64,000 nucleotides of DNA from JALYLC01 sp035696365 (GTDB taxonomy: Bacteria; Actinomycetota; Thermoleophilia; Gaiellales; JALYLC01). The position numbers and the translations under genes were made by a program. The stretch covers positions 1 through 64,000 of the forward strand of contig DASRQS010000030.1 of NCBI GenBank assembly GCA_035696365.1. Reading direction: 5' to 3'. This document shows positions 24,342 to 31,238 of this stretch, piece after piece; the first letter of the stretch is position 1; the number at the start of each line of letters is the position of its first letter. The notes beneath the pieces were generated by a model. That model was not told where the DNA came from. It searched no databases and was given only the letters and a program-made list of their open reading frames with translations.

Positions 24342-25331
24342 GTGAGGACCGCGCTTGACGGGGCGCACGCGTTCTGGCTGCGCGCGCCCGGCTGCGGGGA
24401 GATCCGGCCGGTCACGCTGCCCGAGCCGGGGCAGAACGACGTGCTGGTGCGCACGTTGCGATCAGGCATCAGCCGCGGCACCGAGACGCTGGTGTTCCGG
24501 GGCGGTGTGCCGGCGGGCCAGTACGCCGCGATGCGGGCGCCATTCCAGGAGGGGGATTTCCCAGGGCCGGTCAAGTACGGCTACCTCAACGTCGGCGCCG
24601 TCGAGCAGGGGCCGCCCGAGCTGCGCGGTCGCACGGTCTTCTGCCTCTACCCGCACCAGACTGCCTACGTGGTGCCGGCCGCCGCCGTGACCCTCGTGCC
24701 CGAGGGCGTGCCACCCGGTCGGGCCGTGCTCGCGGGCACCGTCGAGACCGCTGTCAACGCCCTGTGGGACGCCGCGCCTCTGCTCGGCGACCGGGTCGCC
24801 GTCGTCGGGGCGGGGATGGTCGGCTGCTGCGTCGCACGCCTGCTGAGCCGGTTCCCGGCCGTGCAGGTCACGCTGGTGGACATCGATGCCGGCCGGGCCG
24901 ATGTGGCAGCGGCACTGGGCGTCGACTTCGCACTGCCGGCCGACGCCGCCGACGGTCGCGACCTGGTCGTGCACACCAGTGCGACGTCCGCCGGGCTCCA
25001 GCGATCACTCGACCTGCTCGCGCCCGAGGGCACGGTCATCGACCTCAGCTGGTACGGAGACGTCGAGGTCCGGCTCTCGCTGGGGGGTGCGTTCCACTCG
25101 CGCCGCCTCGGCATCCGCGCCAGCCAGGTCGGCACCCTCTCCCCGGTCCGCAGCGAGCGCCGTACGACCGCCGACCGGATGGCACTTGCACTCGACCTGC
25201 TGCGCGACCCCGCCTTCGACGCGCTCGTCACCGGGCAGTCACGCTTCGGCGAGTTGCCCGACGTGATGGCCGGGTTGGCCGCGGGGCGCCTGCCGGCGCT
25301 CTGCCACACCATCACCTACGACGGGGGCTAG
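24342..25331 (+). CDS. Zinc-dehydrogenase-superfamily oxidoreductase, BchC-like, without zinc ligands
   Basis: A 329-residue MDR-type NAD(P)-dependent oxidoreductase. A GroES-like N-domain (TLRSGISRGTETLVFRGG) is followed by a Rossmann fold with VVGAGMVGCCVARLL and an acidic VDID at the end of strand 2. The region that holds catalytic-zinc ligands in alcohol dehydrogenases reads SGISRGTETLV, with no Cys or GHE, as in the BchC group of bacteriochlorophyll synthesis. Hence a zinc-free dehydrogenase or reductase is predicted. GTG start. First gene of the seven-gene operon, three bases before the next. Substrate unknown; the context suggests a sugar or side-chain alcohol. Confidence 0.85.
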   Translation: MRTALDGAHAFWLRAPGCGEIRPVTLPEPGQNDVLVRTLRSGISRGTETLVFRGGVPAGQYAAMRAPFQEGDFPGPVKYGYLNVGAVEQGPPELRGRTVFCLYPHQTAYVVPAAAVTLVPEGVPPGRAVLAGTVETAVNALWDAAPLLGDRVAVVGAGMVGCCVARLLSRFPAVQVTLVDIDAGRADVAAALGVDFALPADAADGRDLVVHTSATSAGLQRSLDLLAPEGTVIDLSWYGDVEVRLSLGGAFHSRRLGIRASQVGTLSPVRSERRTTADRMALALDLLRDPAFDALVTGQSRFGELPDVMAGLAAGRLPALCHTITYDGG

Positions 25332-25334
25332 ATC

Positions 25335-25733
25335 GTGTTCAGCGTCACCGTGCGCGATCACATGATGATCGCCCACAGCTTCCGCGGCGAGGTGTTCGGG
25401 CCTGCGCAGCGCCTGCACGGCGCAACATACGTCGTCGATGCCACGTTCCGGCGTGCGGCCCTGGACGCCGACAACATCGTGGTGGACATCGGTCGAGCCG
25501 CCGAGGAGCTGCGCGCTGTGCTGGCCGAGCTCAGCTACCGCAACCTCGACGACGAGGCGGCCTTCGCGGGGACGAACACCTCCACCGAGGCGCTCGCTCA
25601 GGTGGTCGCAGATCGACTCGCAGACAGCGTGCGCGCCGGCGCCCTGGGCGACAGCGCTCGGGAGCTCGAAGGGTTGGTCGTCACGCTGCACGAGTCGCAC
25701 ATCGCCTGGGCGAGCTACGAGCGGCCGCTGTGA
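25335..25733 (+). CDS. PTPS/QueD-superfamily protein with altered active site
   Basis: A 132-residue member of the 6-pyruvoyltetrahydropterin synthase / 6-carboxytetrahydropterin synthase family, which normally binds zinc through three His and acts on dihydroneopterin triphosphate. By hand alignment with E. coli QueD, His14 and His28 are kept, but the third ligand (HGH) is Ala30 (RLHGATY). The catalytic Cys is Ala24, and the LDH pair is Ser67-Tyr68 (AELSYRN). The pterin-anchoring Glu region (LHESHIAW) is present. So the fold and substrate pocket seem kept while the usual chemistry is lost. GTG start; overlaps the glycosyltransferase by 4 bases. Confidence 0.85.
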   Translation: MFSVTVRDHMMIAHSFRGEVFGPAQRLHGATYVVDATFRRAALDADNIVVDIGRAAEELRAVLAELSYRNLDDEAAFAGTNTSTEALAQVVADRLADSVRAGALGDSARELEGLVVTLHESHIAWASYERPL

Positions 25734-26788
25734 AGGACGTGCACGTTGTCGTACCGGATGGAATCGACGACCCGGCGCGGCCGAGCGGGGGCAACGTCTA
25801 TGACCGTCATGTCTGCCGCGGGCTCGGCTCCATCGGCTGGTCGGTGCACGAGCACGCCGTGGCCGGCAGCTGGCCGCGGCCCGACGCGGCGTCGTGCACG
25901 GCCCTCGCCGGCATCGTCCAGCGGATCCCGGACGACTCTGTCGTGCTGCTCGACGGCCTCGTGGCCTCTGCGGCGCCCGAGGTGCTGGTCCCGCAGGCGA
26001 GCCGCCTGCGGTTGGTCGTCCTCGTGCACATGCCGCTGGGCGACCGTCAGGCAGACGACGGGGCCCGTACGAAGGAATGCGTCGTCCTTTCGGGAGCTGC
26101 TGCCGTCGTCACGAGCAGCGCGTGGACACGGCGCCGGCTGCTGGAGCTGTACGCGTTGCCGGCCGACCGCGTGCACGTCGCCGAGCCTGCCGTCGCCGCA
26201 GCCGACCTCGCAACCGGGAGCGCGGCCGGCGGGACGCTGCTCTGCGTCGCGGCGGTGACCTTCGACAAGGGGCATGACCTGCTGCTGGACGCCCTGGCGA
26301 CGATGACCGACCTGTCCTGGCAGTGCGAGTGCGTCGGCAGCCTGGAGCGCGACCCGGCGTTCGTCGAGGGTCTCCGCCGCCGCTCACTGGACGGCGGGCT
26401 GGGCGACCGGGTGCGCTTTCCGGGGCCACGGACCGGAGCCGACCTCGACCGCAGCTACGCCGCGGCGGACCTGCTGGTGCTGGCGTCGCGCGCGGAGACG
26501 TACGGCATGGCCGTCACGGAGGCTCTGGCGCGTGGCCTGCCCGTCGTCGCAACCGAGGTCGGCGGGCTGACCGAGGCCCTCGGCCACGGCGCCGACGGGA
26601 TGCGGCCGGGGCTGCTGGTCCCGTCCGGCGACCCTGCGGCACTCGGCGATGCGCTCCGGGCCTGGCTCGGCGACGCCGAGCTGAGAGGGCGATTGCGCAG
26701 CGCCGCACGCGAGCGGCGCGAGTCGCTCTCCGGCTGGTCGACCACGACGTCCGTCCTCGCGGGCGTCCTGGCCGGGGCGGCGCGATGA
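25730..26788 (+). CDS. GT4-family glycosyltransferase
   Basis: A 352-residue GT-B fold enzyme. The N-domain starts VHVVVPDGIDDPARPSGGN, the glycine-rich acceptor loop. The C-domain has the donor-binding pattern FDKGHDLLLDAL, then LASRAETYGMAVTEALARG with the E-x7-E pair, and VATEVGG. Such enzymes transfer sugars from nucleotide donors with retention. GTG 25730 overlaps the preceding stop (GTGA), so this start is well supported. In this operon it would glycosylate the pathway product or a lipid carrier. Confidence 0.9.
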   Translation: MKDVHVVVPDGIDDPARPSGGNVYDRHVCRGLGSIGWSVHEHAVAGSWPRPDAASCTALAGIVQRIPDDSVVLLDGLVASAAPEVLVPQASRLRLVVLVHMPLGDRQADDGARTKECVVLSGAAAVVTSSAWTRRRLLELYALPADRVHVAEPAVAAADLATGSAAGGTLLCVAAVTFDKGHDLLLDALATMTDLSWQCECVGSLERDPAFVEGLRRRSLDGGLGDRVRFPGPRTGADLDRSYAAADLLVLASRAETYGMAVTEALARGLPVVATEVGGLTEALGHGADGMRPGLLVPSGDPAALGDALRAWLGDAELRGRLRSAARERRESLSGWSTTTSVLAGVLAGAAR

Positions 26789-27642
26789 TCGTCGAGGAAA
26801 TCCGGGTCAGCCCGGGATGGCTTGCCCTGCGCGAGCCTGCCGACGCCGCAGCCCGTGCGCACGAGCTCGTCGACCATCTCGGGCGACACTTCTCCGCGAC
26901 CGGTTGCCAGGTGATTCACGACCTCGGCTGCGGTACCGGTGGGATGGGCCGCTGGCTCGTGCCACTTCTGAGGGGGCCGCAGCACTGGGTCGTGTACGAC
27001 CGGGACGCCGACCTGCTCGAGGTTGCCGTCGCGGACCTCCCCGGCCCGGCCGCCGACGGGGCCGAGGTCACACTCGAGGCGAGACAGTCCGACATCACCC
27101 GGCTGGAGCCGGGCGATCTCGGCGGCGCGACCCTCATCACCGCCTCGGCGCTGCTGGATCTGCTGACCGGGGACGAGCTGGCAGGGCTGGTCACCCTCTG
27201 TGCCGGGGCAGGCTGTCCCGTGCTCCTGACCCTGTCCGTCACGGGTCGCGTCGACCTGAGCCCGGCGGATCCGCTGGACTCCCGCGTGGCCGCCGCATTC
27301 GACGCCCATCAGCGCCGCACGACAGCGCGAGGCCGCCTACTCGGCCCGGACGCCGTCGCGTTCGCGCTCGAGGAGTTCGGCCGGCTGGGCGCCGAGGTCC
27401 TCGTCCGGCCCAGCCCCTGGCGGCTTGGCGACCTCGAGGCCGACCTGGCGGCGGAGTGGCTCGCCGGGTGGGTGGGTGCTGCGTGCGAACAGCAGGTCGA
27501 ACTGGCCGCCGAGACCGACGCATACGCATGCCGACGTTTGGCGGAGGCAACAGCTGGACAGCTTTCCGTCACCGTGGACCACGCCGATCTGCTGGTTCTG
27601 CCCCGACGACAGCGCCGTCGAGCAGATCGGGCACCAGGATGA
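26785..27642 (+). CDS. Class I SAM-dependent methyltransferase
   Basis: A 285-residue enzyme. Motif I is VIHDLGCGTGGMGRWL, followed by VVYDRDADLLEVA (acidic ribose-binding end) and the ARQSDITRLE segment. The C-terminal part is longer than usual and ends in a basic tail. ATG 26785 overlaps the glycosyltransferase stop (ATGA) and its own stop overlaps the next start. No CxxC or other metal site. O- or N-methylation of the pathway product is likely; the substrate is not deducible. Confidence 0.87.
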   Translation: MIVEEIRVSPGWLALREPADAAARAHELVDHLGRHFSATGCQVIHDLGCGTGGMGRWLVPLLRGPQHWVVYDRDADLLEVAVADLPGPAADGAEVTLEARQSDITRLEPGDLGGATLITASALLDLLTGDELAGLVTLCAGAGCPVLLTLSVTGRVDLSPADPLDSRVAAAFDAHQRRTTARGRLLGPDAVAFALEEFGRLGAEVLVRPSPWRLGDLEADLAAEWLAGWVGAACEQQVELAAETDAYACRRLAEATAGQLSVTVDHADLLVLPRRQRRRADRAPG

Positions 27643-28625
27643 GCCGGACCGCGTGGGTATGGGCCCGCTTCGCGGGCGCCGCGGTGACGCTCACCGTCCT
27701 GGTCTGGCGCCTGGGCGCGGGCCCGTTCCTCGACGGCGTCCGCTCGGTCGACGGCCGGGCGCTGGTGGCCTCGGCAGCCCTCGCGGTGCTGACCACCGTG
27801 TGCTGCGCCTGGCGGTGGAAGATCGTGGCCCGTGGTCTCGGCATCGACCTGACGCTGCCCGCTGCCGTGGCGGCGTACTACCGCTCGCTGTTCCTCAACG
27901 TCACGCTGCCCGGCGGGGTCGTGGGCGATGTCCACCGCGGCATCAGCCACGGTCGCGACGTGAGCGATGTCGGCCGCGCGTTGCGCGCCGTCGCGTGGGA
28001 ACGCTCCGCCGGTCAGGTCGTGCAGGCCGTCCTGACCGTGGTTGTTCTCCTCATGCTGCCGTCGCCCGTGCGCTCGTCCATGCCGCTGATCGTGATCGCA
28101 ATCGCCGTGGCAGTGCTCGGCGTCGTGCTCGTGGCTCGGGCGCGACCCGGTGGCCATCGGTCCCCGTGGGCGCGATTCCGGAGCGCAGTGGCACGCGACA
28201 TCCGCGACGGCCTGATTGCCCGGAGGGCGTGGCTGGGCATCGCGCTCGCGTCTGCGCTGGTGGTCGCCGGCCACGCGGTGACCTTCCTGATCGCCGCGCG
28301 GACGGCGGGCACCACGGCGCCGGCCTCGCGGATGCTGCCGCTCGCGTTGCTCGTGATGCTGGCCATGGTGCTGCCAAGCGTCGCCGGCTGGGGGCCGCGC
28401 GAGGGCGTGACGGCATGGGTGTTCGGCGCAGCCGGCCTGGGTGCGGACCGAGGTGTCGCCACCGCCGTCGTCTACGGCGTCATGGTGCTCGTCGCCAGCC
28501 TGCCAGGTGCCGTCGTCCTTGTCGTGGCGTGGTTCCGTCCTACCCATGGCCTGGAGCGGCCCGAACCGGCGCTTCCGCGACGGGCCCCGGTCGCCGTGCG
28601 GCCGGACGGAGTGCCACATGGCTGA
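27639..28625 (+). CDS. Lysylphosphatidylglycerol-synthase transmembrane-domain (YbhN/AglD-like) protein
   Basis: A 328-residue integral membrane protein with about eight helices. It matches the flippase part of MprF proteins without the aminoacyl-transferase half: WRWKIVARGLGIDLTLPAAV, YYRSLFLNVTLPGGVVGD and the later LPSVAGWGPREG motif are family hallmarks. Relatives act on lipid-linked sugars or aminoacylated lipids and probably flip them. Its place in the operon implies the product is lipid-linked or handled at the membrane. Four-base overlap with the methyltransferase and eight-base overlap with the reductase. Confidence 0.88.
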   Translation: MSRTAWVWARFAGAAVTLTVLVWRLGAGPFLDGVRSVDGRALVASAALAVLTTVCCAWRWKIVARGLGIDLTLPAAVAAYYRSLFLNVTLPGGVVGDVHRGISHGRDVSDVGRALRAVAWERSAGQVVQAVLTVVVLLMLPSPVRSSMPLIVIAIAVAVLGVVLVARARPGGHRSPWARFRSAVARDIRDGLIARRAWLGIALASALVVAGHAVTFLIAARTAGTTAPASRMLPLALLVMLAMVLPSVAGWGPREGVTAWVFGAAGLGADRGVATAVVYGVMVLVASLPGAVVLVVAWFRPTHGLERPEPALPRRAPVAVRPDGVPHG

Positions 28626-29310
28626 GCGCCCGTACACCCTTCTCAGTTGCGCCCTGTCGATCGACGGCTATCTCGGCAGCGCGGCGCCGCAGCGCCTCGC
28701 GCTGTCGAACGACGCCGACTTCGACCGGGTCGACGCCGTGCGCGCGTCCTGCGACGCGATCATGGTGGGCGCCGGCACGGTGCGGACCGACAACCCGCGG
28801 CTGCTGATCCGCTCGCAGACCCGCCGCGACGAGCGGACGGCCCGCGGGCTCGCGCCGTCGCCGATCAAGGTCACCGTGACCGAGCGGGTGGATCTGGACG
28901 CGTGCTCCGCCTTCTTCACCACCGGCGACACCGAGAAGCTCGTCTACTGCCCGAGCCCGCGGGTGGCCGATGCCCGCGCGCGACTCGGGCCGGTGGCCAC
29001 GGTGGTCGACGCCGGCAGGCCGGTGGAGATGCGCAGGATCAGCGAGGACCTCGGAGCCCGCGGCGTGCAGCGGCTGATGGTCGAGGGCGGCGGCAAGGTG
29101 CACACGCAGTTCCTGTCCGACAACCTCGCCGACGAGCTGCAGCTCGTCGTCGCGCCCTTCTTCGTCGGCGACTCACGCGCGACGCGGTTCGTGAGCGACG
29201 GCCGCTTCCCGTGGAACCCCGAGCGACGCGCGACGCTCGCCGGAGTCCGGCAGATCGGCGACATGGTGCTGCTGCGCTACGCGCTCTCGCCACGCTTCCG
29301 GGCCGGCTGA
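28618..29310 (+). CDS. RibD C-terminal-domain reductase (dihydrofolate-reductase fold)
   Basis: A 230-residue NADPH-dependent reductase of the RibD_C family. Motifs are SIDGYLGS, the nucleotide-binding MVGAGTVRTDNPRLLIR, and LMVEGGGKVHTQFL. In riboflavin synthesis this fold reduces the ribosyl side chain of the diaminopyrimidine formed by GTP cyclohydrolase II. The deaminase domain of RibD is absent, so this would be a stand-alone reductase. It directly precedes the GTP cyclohydrolase II gene, so it may act on that product. ATG overlaps the preceding gene by 8 bases. Confidence 0.9.
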   Translation: MAERPYTLLSCALSIDGYLGSAAPQRLALSNDADFDRVDAVRASCDAIMVGAGTVRTDNPRLLIRSQTRRDERTARGLAPSPIKVTVTERVDLDACSAFFTTGDTEKLVYCPSPRVADARARLGPVATVVDAGRPVEMRRISEDLGARGVQRLMVEGGGKVHTQFLSDNLADELQLVVAPFFVGDSRATRFVSDGRFPWNPERRATLAGVRQIGDMVLLRYALSPRFRAG

Positions 29311-29322
29311 CCGCGGAAACCG

Positions 29323-29976
29323 ATGGCGCTGCCACTGCCCACCGCGACGATCCGCACCCAGGTGTCGGTGCCCCTGCGGTTCGCCGATGGGTACGCCACG
29401 GCGGCTCGAGTATTCAGCTTCGACGGGCTCGTCGACGGCCAGGAGCACCTCGCCTTCGCGCTGGGCGATCGGGTCGCCGCTGCCGAGTCCGGCGGCCGCG
29501 GGCCGGCACCGCTGGTGCGGCTGCACAGCGAGTGCCTGACAGGCGACGTGTTCGGCAGCCAGCGCTGCGACTGCGGGCCGCAGCTGCGCGAGGCCGTGGA
29601 GCGCATCGCCGACTCCGGTGGCTTCCTCTTGTACCTGCGGCAGGAGGGCCGTGGCATCGGCCTGTACGCCAAGCTCGACGCCTACGCGTTGCAGGACACG
29701 GGGCTGGACACCTACGAGGCGAACCTTGCGCTGGGCCATGGCGAGGACGAACGGAGCTATCTCGTCGCCGCGCAGATGCTGAAGGCGCTGGGAGTGTCGC
29801 GGGTCGCCCTGCTCAGCAACAACCCCGACAAGGCCCGGCAGCTCCGCCGGTTCGGGGTGACCGTCGCCGCGCGGGTGCCGACGCGCGTGCACCTGTCCGC
29901 CGCGAACGCCCGCTACCTCGTGACGAAGGCGCGAAGGGGCGCGCACACGCTCGACGTCCCGCTGTCAGCGGGGTGA
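29323..29976 (+). CDS. ribA: GTP cyclohydrolase II
   Basis: Opens GTP and removes formate and pyrophosphate to give 2,5-diamino-6-ribosylamino-4(3H)-pyrimidinone 5'-phosphate. The 217-residue protein is the stand-alone RibA form. The zinc site is Cys71, Cys82 and Cys84 (SECLTGD, QRCDCG). RQEGRGIGLYAKLDAYALQD carries Tyr121, matching E. coli Tyr105. In the Streptomyces SCO6655 enzyme this residue is Met and the product keeps the formyl group, so Tyr predicts the normal product here. No other riboflavin gene is nearby, which suggests a dedicated copy for this operon. ATG, 12 bases after the reductase. Confidence 0.93.
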   Translation: MALPLPTATIRTQVSVPLRFADGYATAARVFSFDGLVDGQEHLAFALGDRVAAAESGGRGPAPLVRLHSECLTGDVFGSQRCDCGPQLREAVERIADSGGFLLYLRQEGRGIGLYAKLDAYALQDTGLDTYEANLALGHGEDERSYLVAAQMLKALGVSRVALLSNNPDKARQLRRFGVTVAARVPTRVHLSAANARYLVTKARRGAHTLDVPLSAG

Positions 29977-30014
29977 GAGCGCTCTCTGTTGCGTTCCCGG
30001 GCGCCGCAATATTC

Positions 30015-31217
30015 TCAGCTTCGATGCTGCCGGAACGGGACCTCGAAGACCGACGCGAAGAGCCGGGCGAACACGATCGTCAGCGGCACCGCCAAGGCGA
30101 GCGAGACGAGGAAGGCCGGGACACCCTGGCGGACCCGGCCGGCCACGACCTCCTCGTAGACGACGACGACGATCGGTCCGTGCGTCAGGTAGAGACTGTA
30201 GGACGACGAGCCGAGGCTGCGCAGCGGCCGCGTATCGAGCAGCCGCAGCAGCGAAGACGGATGGCCGGTCGCCAGACCGGCCAGGAGGCATGCGACGGCT
30301 GGGCCCAGCGCGAGGTCGACCCAGAAGAGGTGGTCGAGCGTCCACACGGAGCCCTGCCACCAGATCGTCGCGAGCACGGGCGCCGCGGCGGCGAGCGCGA
30401 GCCACGCCCACGGCCACGACCTGCGAGCCCTGCTCGCGCCCACGATGCCGGCGGCCAGGACGCCGACCGCGAACAGCGCGGCGAGATCGGGTGGCGACTG
30501 GATCACGAAGACGTCCAGGCGGGAGACGTGTGGACCCAGGATGCCCACTGTCGCCACGACGAGCGTGACGGTGGCGACCATGGCGATGGCGCCCCAACGT
30601 CGCACCATCAGCAGCAACAGGGGGAACGCGACGTAGAGCTGGGCCTCGACGGCCATCGACCAGAACGCTCGGTTGGGGGTTGGCGCGCCGATGAGGTTCT
30701 GCACGAGCAGGCCGTTGACGACGACCGACTTCACGTCGGGCGTCCCCTGACCGGGCGGCGGGACGACCAGCCACGCCACGGCGAGGCTGAAGACGAGGGC
30801 GGCCCAGTACGGCGGCAGGATGCGCCGGGCCCGCCGCAGCGCAAACCGGGAGACGCCGTCGAGCCGCCAGCCGTGGCGGGCCGGCGACAGGGCCAGCGAG
30901 AAGCCGGACAGCACGATGAAGACGACGACCGCGAACCTCCCGTAGATGAACCAACTGGCCCAGAACGGTGCCCGGTTCACGGGGTAGCCGGGGAATGCGC
31001 GCAGGAAGACGTGGTTCACCACCACGAACAGCGCGGCCAGGCCCCGCACGCCGTCCAGGCCGGCCAGCCGCCGGGCCGGAGGGCTGGCGGCTGCAGGTGC
31101 CGAGGCGGCGCGCGCAGGCTCCAGCACGCCCTCGGGCGCACGAAGAGCGACGACGGCGCTCGGTGCCACCTCCGCATCATCGGACGTGTCGGCCGTCACG
31201 TCCAGGTTTGCGCTCAC
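30015..31217 (-). CDS. Acyltransferase 3 family membrane protein (OafA/NodX type)
   Basis: A 400-residue membrane enzyme. After about 45 low-complexity residues comes RLAGLDGVRGLAALFVVVNH with the catalytic-type His, then FAVVVFIVLSGFSLA and RRARRILPPYWAAL. About ten helices follow and the tail is basic. The family transfers acyl groups from the cytosolic side to extracytoplasmic sugars. Convergent with ribA (38-base gap) and 21 bases after the phosphotransferase/sulfatase gene, with which it likely shares a transcript. It could acylate the glycosylated product of the operon. Confidence 0.88.
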   Translation of the reverse strand: MSANLDVTADTSDDAEVAPSAVVALRAPEGVLEPARAASAPAAASPPARRLAGLDGVRGLAALFVVVNHVFLRAFPGYPVNRAPFWASWFIYGRFAVVVFIVLSGFSLALSPARHGWRLDGVSRFALRRARRILPPYWAALVFSLAVAWLVVPPPGQGTPDVKSVVVNGLLVQNLIGAPTPNRAFWSMAVEAQLYVAFPLLLLMVRRWGAIAMVATVTLVVATVGILGPHVSRLDVFVIQSPPDLAALFAVGVLAAGIVGASRARRSWPWAWLALAAAAPVLATIWWQGSVWTLDHLFWVDLALGPAVACLLAGLATGHPSSLLRLLDTRPLRSLGSSSYSLYLTHGPIVVVVYEEVVAGRVRQGVPAFLVSLALAVPLTIVFARLFASVFEVPFRQHRS

Positions 31218-31238
31218 GACGAGCTGGCGGGTCGCCCG

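Noticed and set aside
25335..29976. Assignment of the operon to folate, queuosine or riboflavin synthesis
   Set aside because: The PTPS homologue lacks catalytic residues. No GTP cyclohydrolase I, QueE/QueC, lumazine synthase or riboflavin synthase is present.
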